This document shows, piece by piece, positions 18,296 through 26,479 of a DNA stretch of 64,000 nucleotides (position 1 is the stretch's first letter; each line of letters opens with the position of its first letter). The position numbers and the translations under genes were made by a program. The notes beneath the pieces were generated by a model. The model saw only the letters and a list, made by a program, of their open reading frames with translations, was not told the DNA's origin and searched no databases. The DNA lies in NCBI RefSeq assembly GCF_000308295.2, contig NZ_HG326652.1, positions 2,661,818 to 2,725,817 on the forward strand, read 5' to 3'. This DNA is from Afipia birgiae 34632 (lineage in GTDB: Bacteria > Pseudomonadota > Alphaproteobacteria > Rhizobiales > Xanthobacteraceae).

Positions 18296-19015
18296 TCAGG
18301 CTACGGCCAGTGCTTCGACTCGCCCCAGATTGATCAGGCGAACGCCCCCAGGGACAATCAAGATCGTATTCTCACGCTCGAGTCTGGTCAGTGTCCGGCT
18401 GACGGTTTCAACCGTCAGCCCGAGATAATCCGCAATGTCCTGTCTGCTCATGGGCAGGTGGATTGTTTTCGTCGAACGGCCAATCCTCTCCAAACGGTCC
18501 CGCCAGCCAATGAGAAACGCCGCAATTTTCTCTTCCGCAGATCGTCGTCCTAGCGAGACCATATGATTTTGAGCCAGTACGAGCTCATTTCGCGCAAAAT
18601 CGTTCATCCGCTGCAACATACGAGGCTTACTTTCGATGAATCGGGAGAAGGGCTCCTTTGGAAGCCGGCATGCCCTGACCGGCTCGACCGCATCCGCGGA
18701 GAGGCCGTAACGAATGCCCGTCGCAACTCCTATGAAATCACCGGGCAGCGCAAATCCGATAATCTGCCGCCGGCCATCTGGCAGCAACTTGTAGAGCCTA
18801 ACGGTCCCTTCAGAGACATTGAAGCTCGCGTCGGATTGATCTCCCTCCGAGAACAACGGCTCCTTTGAACCAAAACGCACGCGTTGTGACAGCCTCACCA
18901 GTTCTCGAAGTTCACTTTCATCGAGGGCGTCACAGATACTGAGCGAGCGTATTGCACAGAGGAGGCAGCCCGCGGGTTCATTGTCCGGATGACCCGGAGG
19001 AATGCGATGACACAT
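18296..19015 (-). CDS. FNR-type (FnrN/AadR-like) Crp/Fnr family oxygen regulator
   Basis: 239 residues. An N-terminal cluster of Cys17, Cys20 and Cys28 plus Cys116 in the sensor domain matches the four-Cys arrangement that holds an oxygen-labile 4Fe-4S cluster in FNR, FnrN and AadR; FixK2 lacks it. The cNMP-like beta barrel includes GTVRLYKLLPDGRRQIIGFALPGDFIG. The C-terminal helix-turn-helix is MSRQDIADYLGLTVETVSRTL, with the E..SR residues that read TTGAT. A perfect FixK/FNR box lies 86 bases upstream of the ATG, so it may be autoregulated or FixK-controlled. With fixK interrupted it is the best candidate in this window to activate the fix genes. Confidence 0.93.
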   Translation of the reverse strand: MCHRIPPGHPDNEPAGCLLCAIRSLSICDALDESELRELVRLSQRVRFGSKEPLFSEGDQSDASFNVSEGTVRLYKLLPDGRRQIIGFALPGDFIGVATGIRYGLSADAVEPVRACRLPKEPFSRFIESKPRMLQRMNDFARNELVLAQNHMVSLGRRSAEEKIAAFLIGWRDRLERIGRSTKTIHLPMSRQDIADYLGLTVETVSRTLTRLERENTILIVPGGVRLINLGRVEALAVA

Positions 19016-19094
19016 CCAGGACTCTCGCCTTCACAAAGTTTTGCCGGTTCAAATGCTCGTCAGAACAAATCATAGCGACTTTGACGGTGATGGA

Positions 19095-19108
19095 TTGATG
19101 CAAATCAA
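19095..19108. promoter_or_regulatory. Perfect FixK/FNR box shared by divergent fnr-type and cytochrome c genes
   Basis: TTGATGCAAATCAA, centred 86 bases from the start of the - strand regulator gene and 80 bases from the start of the + strand cytochrome gene. The site is symmetric, so one or both promoters may use it. Confidence 0.85.
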
Positions 19109-19180
19109 TGCGGGGCGTGGCGAGCGCAGGAAAATCCAAAGACACGCGCAACTCCGGCGCCTCACACCAGAATATCGACG

Positions 19181-19501
19181 ATGCGATACCTTTACGTTTA
19201 CCTGGCGGCTGCGATCATCTCGGCGATGCCGTTCGGAGTCGAGGCAGCGTCTCCCGGCGAGCGGCGCGGCTTTATTTTCGCAAAGACCAATTGCGCTCGC
19301 TGTCATGCCATCGATCGATTCAATGCGAGTCCCCTCAAGATCGCGCCTCCGTTCCGCGAACTGCATCGGCGCTACAAGATCGAGACGCTCGCAGAGGCCT
19401 TTGCGGAGGGGATTTATACCGGCCACCCCACTATGCCGGCGTTTCAACTCGATCCAGATCAGATCAATGACCTTCTCGCATTCATGAAAAGCCTCGAATA
19501 A
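19181..19501 (+). CDS. Small secreted monohaem cytochrome c
   Basis: 106 residues with a signal peptide (MRYLYVYLAAAIISAMPFGVEA, cleavage probably after residues 22-23). One haem c site, C38-ARC-H, is followed by a distal Met in GHPTMPAF near residue 85. The mature protein of about 84 residues is a class I periplasmic cytochrome. Under a FixK/FNR box and next to the cbb3 genes, it may donate electrons to cbb3 oxidase, but that is inference. Confidence 0.9.
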   Translation: MRYLYVYLAAAIISAMPFGVEAASPGERRGFIFAKTNCARCHAIDRFNASPLKIAPPFRELHRRYKIETLAEAFAEGIYTGHPTMPAFQLDPDQINDLLAFMKSLE

Positions 19502-19531
19502 AACCTACCGCCGATAGTCAGCGTCCTGGTC

Positions 19532-19957
19532 CTAGTCGTCGGTAGCGCATTTCCTAAGCGACCGCATGACGTCCTCGCGAGAAATTATCCCCGCCAGCCG
19601 CTCCCCTTCGATGACAGGAATGCTTTGCGTCCGATGCTCGACCATGAGCTGCAGCACCCGGGTCAATTTTGTAACGCCGCTTACATAGATGAATGCCGGG
19701 TTCATAATGTCGGCGACAGTGCGGCTCATAAGAGCCTCATATCTCGGAACCATTTGCGCGGGTGCAAATGCAAAGCAATTCAGAAAATCGAACTTCGTGA
19801 CAAGACCGATAACATGCGCATCCTCGGTCACCGGATAAGCGTTAAACTTGTCCCGCTCGAACAGCCCTAACAGACTATGCATTTCTGTTTCACGCGTTAC
19901 GGTCTTCACCTCGCGCGTCATACAACCGGCAGCCGTTTCCTCGATAAACCTGTACAA
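19532..19957 (-). CDS. Tandem CBS-domain protein
   Basis: 141 residues made almost entirely of two CBS motifs: [34 protein letters not shown], then [42 protein letters not shown] pairs bind adenine nucleotides and act as energy or redox sensors. It is divergent from fixL, with the perfect FixK box at 20045-20058 between them, centred 94 bases upstream of this start. Function beyond ligand sensing is unknown. Confidence 0.9.
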   Translation of the reverse strand: MYRFIEETAAGCMTREVKTVTRETEMHSLLGLFERDKFNAYPVTEDAHVIGLVTKFDFLNCFAFAPAQMVPRYEALMSRTVADIMNPAFIYVSGVTKLTRVLQLMVEHRTQSIPVIEGERLAGIISREDVMRSLRKCATDD

Positions 19958-20044
19958 AGAGGCGTCCTGCGCTTGGCATGGAAATCAGCACAAAAGTGCC
20001 TTCGTGGATTATTTGATATTTGCACGCTGTTCCGGCAGAATAAC

Positions 20045-20058
20045 TTGATCAAGATCAA
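20045..20058. promoter_or_regulatory. Perfect FixK/FNR box between the CBS gene and fixL
   Basis: TTGATCAAGATCAA, an exact match. It is centred 94 bases before the CBS gene and 101 bases before the chosen fixL start. It lies within an upstream extension of the fixL reading frame, which argues that the extension is not translated. It could drive either gene. Control of fixL would add a feedback loop. Confidence 0.82.
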
Positions 20059-20152
20059 TCGCGATCACATCCGTGATGCATACGGCACTCCTGAACCGTC
20101 TTTCGGGCTTTCCTCAATCTCGCAGTTTTGGCTCGGTTCGGACTTGAGCAAC

Positions 20153-21769
20153 ATGCGCGACTGGGCCAATACTCGCATCGAAGGGTTCTTGCCACGCTTT
20201 CCCATTGCGGAACATGAGACCCTGCGCGGGATCGAGAGGCGGATATTGAAAATAGACGATGAGGCATCGTCCGACGGGGCTTTTCGCGACGAGCACCTGC
20301 GGCTTGGTATCGACGGGTCCGGTATCGGCACTTGGGATATCGACTTAACGACCCAAAGAATGATCTGGTCCGCGGCCACGAGGAACCTGTTTGGCATTCC
20401 AGGTGACCAGCCGGTGGGCTACGAGCTCTTTCTCGCCTTGCTCGAGCCTGGAGACCGTGACCATGTCCAGATTGCAGTGACGCGATCTGTCGAAACCGGC
20501 TGTAATCTAGACATTCAATGCCGCGTTCGTGGGGGCGAACGTGGCCGTTGGGTTCGCGCCCGCGGGAGCATCGTAAAGGGTGATGACGGCGCTTCGCATC
20601 ATCTGAGCGGGATAGTCCTCGATATCGACGACCAGAAGCAGATCGAAGAGGCCTTGCGGACACGAGAAGGACATCTGCGATCGATCCTCGAAACAATACC
20701 GGATGCGATGATCGTCATTGACGGACGCGGGATCATCCAGCTCTTTAGCATCGCCGCTGAAAGGCAGTTTGGCTACACGGAGCAGCAGGCTATCGGTCAG
20801 AACGTAAGCATTCTGATGCCGAATCCTGACAGAAACCGCCACGACGGATACCTTGCCCGTTACCAGTCCACGGGCGAGCGGCACATTATTGGAATCGGCC
20901 GGATCGTCACCGGCCAGCGCAGGGACGGAACGACGTTTCCAATGCATCTCTCCATCGGCGAGATGAAGTCTGGCGGTCAACCCTTCTTTACCGGTTTCGT
21001 TCGCGATCTGACGGAGTATCAGCAGACTCAAGCGAGGCTTCAGGAACTTCAATCAGAAATCGCTCACGTCTCACGATTGAGCGCGATGGGTGAGATGGCG
21101 TCGGCCCTAGCACACGAACTCAATCAGCCGCTGGCAGCGATTAGCAACTATATGAACGGCTCGCGCCGCCTGCTTGCGTCGAGCGAGGATCCGAATGCAG
21201 CAAGGATTACCGCCGCTTTGGATCGGGCAGCGGAACAGGCCCTCCGCGCGGGACAGATTATCCGGCGACTACGCGATTTCGTGGCTCGCGGCGAATCGGA
21301 GAAGCGCATCGAGAGTCTATCAAAGCTGATCGAGGAGGCCGGCGCCTTGGGGCTGACCGGCGCGAGGGAGCAAGGTATCTTGCTGCGTTTCAACCTGGAT
21401 CCCGATTGCGATCTGGTATTGGTCGATCGTGTTCAAATCCAGCAGGTTCTGGTCAATCTGTTCCGGAATGCGCTAGAAGCCATGGCGAACACAGATCGGC
21501 GTGAGCTTGTGATCACCAATACCCGGGCTTCTGAAGACATGATCGAAGTTGAGGTTTCTGATACGGGGCACGGATTCGGCGACGACGTGCGGGCGAAGCT
21601 GTTCCAGACGTTCTTTACGACCAAGGAAACCGGAATGGGCGTGGGGCTTTCGATCAGCCGGAGCATTGTGGAGGCGCACGGAGGACGAATGTCCGTGGAA
21701 AGCAATTCCTGGGGCGGAGCCACATTCCGTCTTACGCTCCCGGCTGCATCGAGCGAGAGTCTCGACTGA
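20153..21769 (+). CDS. fixL: Oxygen sensor histidine kinase FixL
   Basis: 538 residues from the ATG at 20153; the open frame starts at 19877 but contains the FixK box, so the later ATG is chosen. There are two PAS domains without membrane helices. The second is the haem PAS: RNRHDGY carries the proximal haem His (His230 here, equal to His200 of Bradyrhizobium FixL), and HIIGIGR ends in the distal Arg250 (Arg220). The kinase has HELNQP with phospho-acceptor His321 (His291), then N, G1 (DTGHGFGDD) and G2 (GMGVGLSIS) boxes. All oxygen-sensing residues are intact. It overlaps fixJ by one base (TGATG). Confidence 0.97.
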   Translation: MRDWANTRIEGFLPRFPIAEHETLRGIERRILKIDDEASSDGAFRDEHLRLGIDGSGIGTWDIDLTTQRMIWSAATRNLFGIPGDQPVGYELFLALLEPGDRDHVQIAVTRSVETGCNLDIQCRVRGGERGRWVRARGSIVKGDDGASHHLSGIVLDIDDQKQIEEALRTREGHLRSILETIPDAMIVIDGRGIIQLFSIAAERQFGYTEQQAIGQNVSILMPNPDRNRHDGYLARYQSTGERHIIGIGRIVTGQRRDGTTFPMHLSIGEMKSGGQPFFTGFVRDLTEYQQTQARLQELQSEIAHVSRLSAMGEMASALAHELNQPLAAISNYMNGSRRLLASSEDPNAARITAALDRAAEQALRAGQIIRRLRDFVARGESEKRIESLSKLIEEAGALGLTGAREQGILLRFNLDPDCDLVLVDRVQIQQVLVNLFRNALEAMANTDRRELVITNTRASEDMIEVEVSDTGHGFGDDVRAKLFQTFFTTKETGMGVGLSISRSIVEAHGGRMSVESNSWGGATFRLTLPAASSESLD

Positions 21770-22386
21770 TGTCGCAAACGGGCAACGTATATGTCATCGA
21801 TGATGATCCTGCGATGCGGGATTCGCTCGATTTCCTGCTCAGCGCGGCGGGCTTCAATGTAAGCCTTTTCGACAATGCATCGGCGTTTCTCAAGGACCTG
21901 CCCGACCTCGCGCCTGGCTGTGTCGTTTCCGACGTTCGGATGCCGGGCATGGACGGGATCGATCTGCTGCGACAGCTCAAGCAAGGGCCAAAGACGCTTC
22001 CTGTTATCATCATGACGGGGCACGGCGACATACCCCTTGCTGTGGAAGCAATGAAGCTCGGAGCGATTGATTTTCTTGAAAAGCCATTCGAGGATGAGCG
22101 GCTTGTCGTCATGATTGGCGCCGCGCTCGGCCAGGCGGCGAGCCATCAGAAAGATGAAGCGGCTGTCGCTGACGTCGCATCACGGATTGCCTCGCTCAGT
22201 CCACGGGAACGGCAGGTCGTAGATGGTCTGGTCGCCGGGCTTTCCAACAAGCAAATTGCCCGAGACTATAATATCAGTCCCCGGACCGTTGAAGTTTATC
22301 GCGCCAACGTAATGACGAAGATGCAAGCTGGCAGCATATCCGAGCTTGTTCGCCTCGCGATTAGGGGCGGCATCCTGAAGGATTGA
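21769..22386 (+). CDS. fixJ: Response regulator FixJ
   Basis: 205 residues. The receiver domain has the acidic pair in YVIDDDP, phospho-acceptor Asp55 in SDVRMPGMDG, Thr in MTGHGD and Lys in EKPFED. A LuxR/NarL-type helix-turn-helix follows (LSPRERQVVDGLVAGLSNKQIA). Normal length and complete. Phosphorylated by FixL at low oxygen, FixJ activates fixK. The start overlaps the fixL stop by one base, so translation is probably coupled. Confidence 0.97.
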   Translation: MSQTGNVYVIDDDPAMRDSLDFLLSAAGFNVSLFDNASAFLKDLPDLAPGCVVSDVRMPGMDGIDLLRQLKQGPKTLPVIIMTGHGDIPLAVEAMKLGAIDFLEKPFEDERLVVMIGAALGQAASHQKDEAAVADVASRIASLSPRERQVVDGLVAGLSNKQIARDYNISPRTVEVYRANVMTKMQAGSISELVRLAIRGGILKD

Positions 22387-22461
22387 GGCAAGTCAAAACG
22401 GGACCGTGCGGCGACGCTACCATTGATCAATGCGCCACTCACCCACGTTGCGGCCCTCGAG

Positions 22462-22869
22462 ATGCCATCTCCGTTCCAAAAGCCCAATATCTGCGTCGTC
22501 GATGACGACCTCGATGTACTCAGTTCGCTTCGTTTTCTTCTCGAAACGGAGGGCTTCGACGTCCGAACTTTCAAGAGCGGCGCAGCGATGCTGGATTCGG
22601 TGGGGTCCGAGCAGTTTGACTGTTTCGTGCTCGATTTTGTAATGCCCAACATGAACGGGATAGCGATCGCAAACTGCTTGCGAGACCGGAAGGTTTCGGC
22701 CCCCATTATTCTGGTGACGGGATATCCTGACGAAAACATCCGGGCAAAAGCAGCCTCCGCCGGCATCGATCTGGTTTTACTTAAGCCGGACGCAGAGGAG
22801 CGGCTGGCTTCACGGATTCGCGCGGCTCTTCAATGGAACCCCGATATCGGCGGCGCGCCCCTCCGGTAA
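22462..22869 (+). CDS. Receiver-only response regulator of the fixLJ-K locus
   Basis: 135 residues from the ATG at 22462; a TTG at 22423 would add 13 residues. It is a complete CheY-like receiver: CVVDDDLD, Asp58 in VLDFVMP, Thr86 in VTGYPDE and Lys108 in LLKPD, with no output domain. Bradyrhizobium japonicum has a similar single-domain regulator between fixJ and fixK2, so the arrangement is ancestral. It may modulate FixLJ phosphoflow or FixK expression, but the role is unproven. Confidence 0.88.
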   Translation: MPSPFQKPNICVVDDDLDVLSSLRFLLETEGFDVRTFKSGAAMLDSVGSEQFDCFVLDFVMPNMNGIAIANCLRDRKVSAPIILVTGYPDENIRAKAASAGIDLVLLKPDAEERLASRIRAALQWNPDIGGAPLR

Positions 22870-22873
22870 ACTA

Positions 22874-22893
22874 CTTAGGGTGCGGCCCCTAAG
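22874..22893. promoter_or_regulatory. Inverted repeat in the fixK promoter region (candidate FixJ site)
   Basis: CTTAGGG-TGCGGC-CCCTAAG, perfect 7-base arms around a 6-base spacer, 57 bases upstream of the fixK ATG in the only gap before it. It has no T-run, so a terminator is less likely. A phospho-FixJ binding site is the natural guess from position. Match to published FixJ sites was not checked. Confidence 0.5.
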
Positions 22894-22949
22894 ATATCGC
22901 GCGAAATGTCTCCGAATCACAGCTCCGCCTAGAAACAGCCGTCCCGCAT

Positions 22950-23429
22950 ATGGAGATGGCCATGCTGAACCAATCAGCCGATCCGATCGTCACTAGCAGT
23001 TCCGTTGTTCCGACGATGCCGACCACCGATCGGCTTGGCGTCCTCGCTGGTCACGCCAAACTCGTTGAGACTGAGTTCTGCTACGCGCGGGATGAGGAAA
23101 TCTACGGAGAAGACGAGCCAGCGGAATATGTCTATCAGGTCGTCCACGGGGCGGTACGTACCTACAAATCGCTTTCAGACGGCCGGCGTCAAATCGGCGC
23201 CTTTCACTTACCCGGCGATGTCTTCGGGCTAGGATTGGAGAATGTTCACCGTCTGACGGCCGAGGCCATCGACGATACTAGAGTTCGCCTTGTCAAACGT
23301 CAGTCACTCGAGCTGGCGGCGGACACCGACGTGCACGTCGCACGCAATCTTTGGGCCATGACGGCACGAGATCTGCGGCGGGCCGAGGCCCCGTGGGTCG
23401 GTCAAAATCCCCCGGGTATGGTCACTTGA
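22950..23429 (+). pseudogene. fixK: fixK 5' part, interrupted by the IS21-family element
   Basis: Residues 1-146 are authentic FixK2: the beta-barrel sensor with EDEPAEYVYQVVHGAVRTYKSLSDGRRQIGAFHLPGDVFGLG, and the dimerisation helix up to ARDLRRAE. From base 23389 the frame enters the IS and ends after 13 foreign residues at 23429. The missing DNA-binding domain is at 26107-26366. The sensor lacks the FNR Cys cluster, as FixK2 should. This fragment cannot bind DNA alone but could still dimerise. Joining the halves gives 232 residues, the length of Bradyrhizobium japonicum FixK2. Confidence 0.95.
23382..23388. repeat. Target site duplication, left copy
   Basis: GCCGAGG, repeated at 26100-26106. 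Two further G bases match by chance or belong to the IS end, so the exact duplication length is 7-9 bases. Confidence 0.8.
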
Positions 23430-23531
23430 AACTCCCCCACTCGATAATCGCGGTCAGCGCCGCTGAACAGCGGTAGCCGATCAGGCAGGACGTTTATTTT
23501 CGGTCCCTTTAACCAGCAAGGGGCCGGGGAG

Positions 23532-25277
23532 TTGAACGTCTTGAAGCCACACCTGCAAAGCACGGTATTTACGTTACTCGATCGCAACGCCAGCCAGCGC
23601 GAGATCCACAGGCTGACGGGGGTCGACCGCAAGACGATCCGGCGTTACCGGGCGCTGCGGGCTGGTACGGAGGCAAATTCCCCCGGGGAAGTGACCACCG
23701 GCCCGGTGAGCGCGGACGGCCAAATTCCTCCACCCCGACCACCGGCTTCTGGGGCATCGGGAGCGACGGCCGCCGGCAGCCTGGCCCGTTCGGCTTGCGA
23801 ACCGCATCGGACGTGGATCGAAGAACAGGTCCGCCTGAAGCGGAATGCGCAGGCGATTTACCAGGACCTGGTCGATCAATTTGGCTTTCCGTCCAGCTAC
23901 CAGAGCGTCAAGCGGTTTGTGCGCACGTTGCGACACAGCGATCCCGAGCAGTTTGATCGACTTGAGTTCCTCCCCGGCGAGGAGGCCCAGGTCGACTATG
24001 GCGAGGGCGCTCTGACGATTGATCCCAGGAGCGGCCGGTACCGCCGTCCCCGCCTGTTCGTGATGACGCTGCGCTACTCGCGGCGCAGCTTCCGGCGGGT
24101 GGTGTGGCAATCCAGCCAGCAAGTCTGGGCGCAGCTCCACGAAGAGGCGTTCCGGTATTTTGGCGGGGTCCCCAGCTATGTCGTGCTCGACAACCTGAAG
24201 GAAGGCGTCCTCAAGCCGGATTTGTACGAGCCCGAGCTCAACCCGATTTACAGCGCGATGCTGGCTCATTACGCCGTGGTCGCCGATCCCGCGCGGGTGG
24301 CCGATCCCAATCGGAAAGGATGCGTCGAGAGCGCGATTCAACATACCCAGGGCACCGCGCTGGCCGGACGGCGCTTCGAGACACTGGAAGCCCAGAACGA
24401 GTTCTTGAGGCACTGGGAGGAGAATTGGGCCTCCAAGCGAATCCACGGCAGCACGCGGCGTCAGGTCGAGGCGATGTTCCAGGAGGAGAAGCCCCACCTG
24501 CGGCCGTTGCCAGTGGCTGCCTTCCGCATCTTCACCGAGGTCGTTCGGACCGTCTGCGACGATACCACCGTGCGTGTTGATAGCAGCTATTACGCCGCGC
24601 GGCCTGCGCCCATCGGCAGCCAGGTCGTGGTGCGGATCTACGCCTCGACGATCGAGATCCGCGATCGCCACACCCATGCGCTGCTGCGTGTTCATCCCCG
24701 GATGGCGCATCCCGGTTCGGTCGTCCTGCCGACCAGCGAACGGCCGTTCAATCCGTCGCGGCAAACCGCGGTGCTGCTGGCGAGCGCCGAGCGCATCGGT
24801 CCGCAGACCAGGGCGCTCTGCCAGCAAGTGTTCGACACCGAGGGGCGCCCCGGACAGCGCGCGATGTGGGGCATTGTCGGGCTGAGCCGGAAGTATCCGG
24901 CACGGCTGGTCGAGCAGGCCTGCGCGCACGCCATCGGCAACCGCATCTACCGTTACAAGCACGTGCGTGCGACCGTCGAGCGGTTGTTCGAACAGGCGAT
25001 CGCGCAGGTTGGAGCGACGCCACAGCCGGCATCGCCGCTCACCCAGGATCATCCGCTGATCCGCGCTCCAGCCGAATACGGCGATCTCTTCAGCCGTGCC
25101 GCGCGGCACGATGCCGGCGCCAATGGCCGGCAGGCCGAGGCTCACGACGACCGCGCCCCTGCAACCCGCGCTCGTGGCGCCTGCGCAACCCCGACCAGCT
25201 CCGGCGCCACGAGCGCTCCCGCGGCTTCTCACCTCAAACTGGAGACCAAACCACATGATGACCATGCCGGAAATTGA
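23532..25277 (+). CDS. istA: IS21-family transposase IstA
   Basis: 581 residues. The N-terminal helix-turn-helix is SQREIHRLTGVDRKTIRRYR (about residues 21-40). The DDE catalytic core has Asp155 in QVDYGEG, Asp220 in VVLDNLKEGV and Glu266 in GCVESAIQ. The C-terminal Mu-like beta-barrel domain is followed by an Ala/Pro-rich tail. The TTG start follows a GGGGA site; a second in-frame TTG at 23541 has better spacing. The 3' end overlaps istB by 23 bases, typical of IS21. A 593-residue antisense ORF over it is a shadow. Confidence 0.94.
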   Translation: MNVLKPHLQSTVFTLLDRNASQREIHRLTGVDRKTIRRYRALRAGTEANSPGEVTTGPVSADGQIPPPRPPASGASGATAAGSLARSACEPHRTWIEEQVRLKRNAQAIYQDLVDQFGFPSSYQSVKRFVRTLRHSDPEQFDRLEFLPGEEAQVDYGEGALTIDPRSGRYRRPRLFVMTLRYSRRSFRRVVWQSSQQVWAQLHEEAFRYFGGVPSYVVLDNLKEGVLKPDLYEPELNPIYSAMLAHYAVVADPARVADPNRKGCVESAIQHTQGTALAGRRFETLEAQNEFLRHWEENWASKRIHGSTRRQVEAMFQEEKPHLRPLPVAAFRIFTEVVRTVCDDTTVRVDSSYYAARPAPIGSQVVVRIYASTIEIRDRHTHALLRVHPRMAHPGSVVLPTSERPFNPSRQTAVLLASAERIGPQTRALCQQVFDTEGRPGQRAMWGIVGLSRKYPARLVEQACAHAIGNRIYRYKHVRATVERLFEQAIAQVGATPQPASPLTQDHPLIRAPAEYGDLFSRAARHDAGANGRQAEAHDDRAPATRARGACATPTSSGATSAPAASHLKLETKPHDDHAGN

Positions 25278-26022
25278 ACGTTGCCTGCGACAGCTGCGCC
25301 TGTCGGGCGTTCGCGACACGCTGCAGACGCGTGTGCTGCAGGCGCAGGGCGCCAACCAGCCCTTCCTCGAGACCTTCTCCCTGATCCTGCAGGACGAACT
25401 GGACCGTCGTCAGTCCCGCCTTATCGAGCGACGATACCGGCAATCCGGGCTCGACGAAAAGCTCACGCTCGCCGAGTTCGACTGGTCCTTCAATCCCAAA
25501 TTGCCGCGCCAAACCTGCTTCCAGCTCCACACCCTGGCGTTCATCGCCGCCGGCGAGAACGCGCTGCTCGTCGGCAAACCTGGCACCGGGAAGTCCCACA
25601 TCGCCAAGGCGATTGCCTATCAGGCGATCCTGCAAAGCCACAAGGTCCAGTATCTTGAGACCGACGACTTCTTCCACCGCTACGTCCTGAACTCCCCGGC
25701 GCAACGCGAGGTCCGGCTGCGAACCATCATCGACTGCGATCTCCTCGTGCTGGACGATCTGTTCCTCGCCCGCGCCATCCCTGACGACGCCGGCGCCTTG
25801 CTGCAGACCCTGATCCATCAGCGCTACAAACTGCGCCGCAGCGTCATCGTCACCTCCAATCGCGTCGTGCAGGATTGGGGAACATACCTGGGGGACAACA
25901 CCATGAGCACGACGATCCTCGATCGCCTGATGCATTATTGCCATCTGCTCGAGTTCGATGGACGAAGCTATCGGCTCAAAGAGGCCGCTGAAGCCCTTGC
26001 CCGGGAAACAATGTCAAACTAA
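25255..26022 (+). CDS. istB: IS21-family helper ATPase IstB
   Basis: 255 residues from the ATG at 25255, with GGAGACC 7 bases upstream; the frame opens earlier at 25096 inside istA. It is a DnaC-like AAA+ ATPase with Walker A GKPGTGKS (107-114) and Walker B LLVLDDLF (about 163-170), a VTSN sensor segment, and a C-terminal ILDRLMHYCHLLEFDGRSYR. It directs IstA to target DNA. Intact. Confidence 0.95.
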   Translation: MMTMPEIERCLRQLRLSGVRDTLQTRVLQAQGANQPFLETFSLILQDELDRRQSRLIERRYRQSGLDEKLTLAEFDWSFNPKLPRQTCFQLHTLAFIAAGENALLVGKPGTGKSHIAKAIAYQAILQSHKVQYLETDDFFHRYVLNSPAQREVRLRTIIDCDLLVLDDLFLARAIPDDAGALLQTLIHQRYKLRRSVIVTSNRVVQDWGTYLGDNTMSTTILDRLMHYCHLLEFDGRSYRLKEAAEALARETMSN

Positions 26023-26099
26023 CAATCATCATGTCCTGCCTCGCGGGGTGGAGGAATTTGACTGACCACACCCGGAGGAATTTGAAGTGACCCGCGGGG

Positions 26100-26106
26100 G
26101 CCGAGG
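26100..26106. repeat. Target site duplication, right copy
   Basis: GCCGAGG, matching 23382-23388. After it the fixK frame resumes with GAT CAC ATG. Confidence 0.8.
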
Positions 26107-26111
26107 ATCAC

Positions 26112-26366
26112 ATGCTGCTGCTTGGCAGAAAGACCGCGCGCGAACGTGTCGCGACATTTCTCCTTGAAATGGATCGCCGCCTTTCCGTCACGGGCACGAT
26201 GGCGCTTCCAATGTGCCGAAGGGATATTGCTGACTATCTCGGCCTAACGCTGGAAACAGTTTCGCGCGCGCTTTCGCAACTCAACAGCGAAGGTGCGCTC
26301 GACTTTTCCGGTGCGCGCCAGATTGTGCTTCGGAATCGCCGTAAGCTGCACAACATCGATAGCTGA
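26112..26366 (+). pseudogene. fixK: fixK 3' part: DNA-binding domain fragment
   Basis: 84 codons from the first ATG after the IS: MLLLGRKTARERVATFLLEMD, then the helix-turn-helix MCRRDIADYLGLTLETVSRAL with E..SR for TTGAT recognition, ending with RKLHNIDS. In the joined protein the Cys of MCRRD is residue 183, the Cys known in Bradyrhizobium FixK2 to make DNA binding sensitive to oxidation. A GAGG stretch ends 5 bases before the ATG, so separate translation is conceivable. The fragment lacks the dimerisation helix. Confidence 0.93.
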
Positions 26367-26479
26367 TCTCTCAGGTTACGCCGCAACCGTGACGATCAAT
26401 CGCAATGATCTTCATGGCAGCCGCTGATCGATAATCAATCGGCTCCCCTCCTGATGAGGCGCGAAATGGAGAATTGGCC

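Larger units (their letters stand above)
23389..26099 (+). mobile_element. IS21-family insertion sequence within fixK
   Basis: 2711-base element with istA and istB. The ends are imperfect inverted repeats: left CCCCGTGGGTC and right (reverse complement) CCCCGCGGGTC, with similarity continuing over about 37 bases. Each end carries two copies of a GGTCA-N-TCAAA-type subterminal repeat, as IS21 transposases require. It is flanked by 7-base duplications of GCCGAGG. Both genes look intact, so the insertion may be recent and mobile. Confidence 0.93.

Noticed and set aside
19877..20152. N-terminal extension of fixL
   Set aside because: The extension overlaps the divergent CBS gene promoter and contains a perfect FixK box; conserved FixL similarity starts after 20153.
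23574..25355. 593-codon open frame antisense to istA
   Set aside because: Shadow of the transposase frame in GC-rich DNA; no domain recognised and no ribosome site.
26424..26438. CTGAT-N5-ATCAA before the second Usp gene
   Set aside because: One mismatch and a 5-base spacer; not a credible FixK/FNR site without experimental support.
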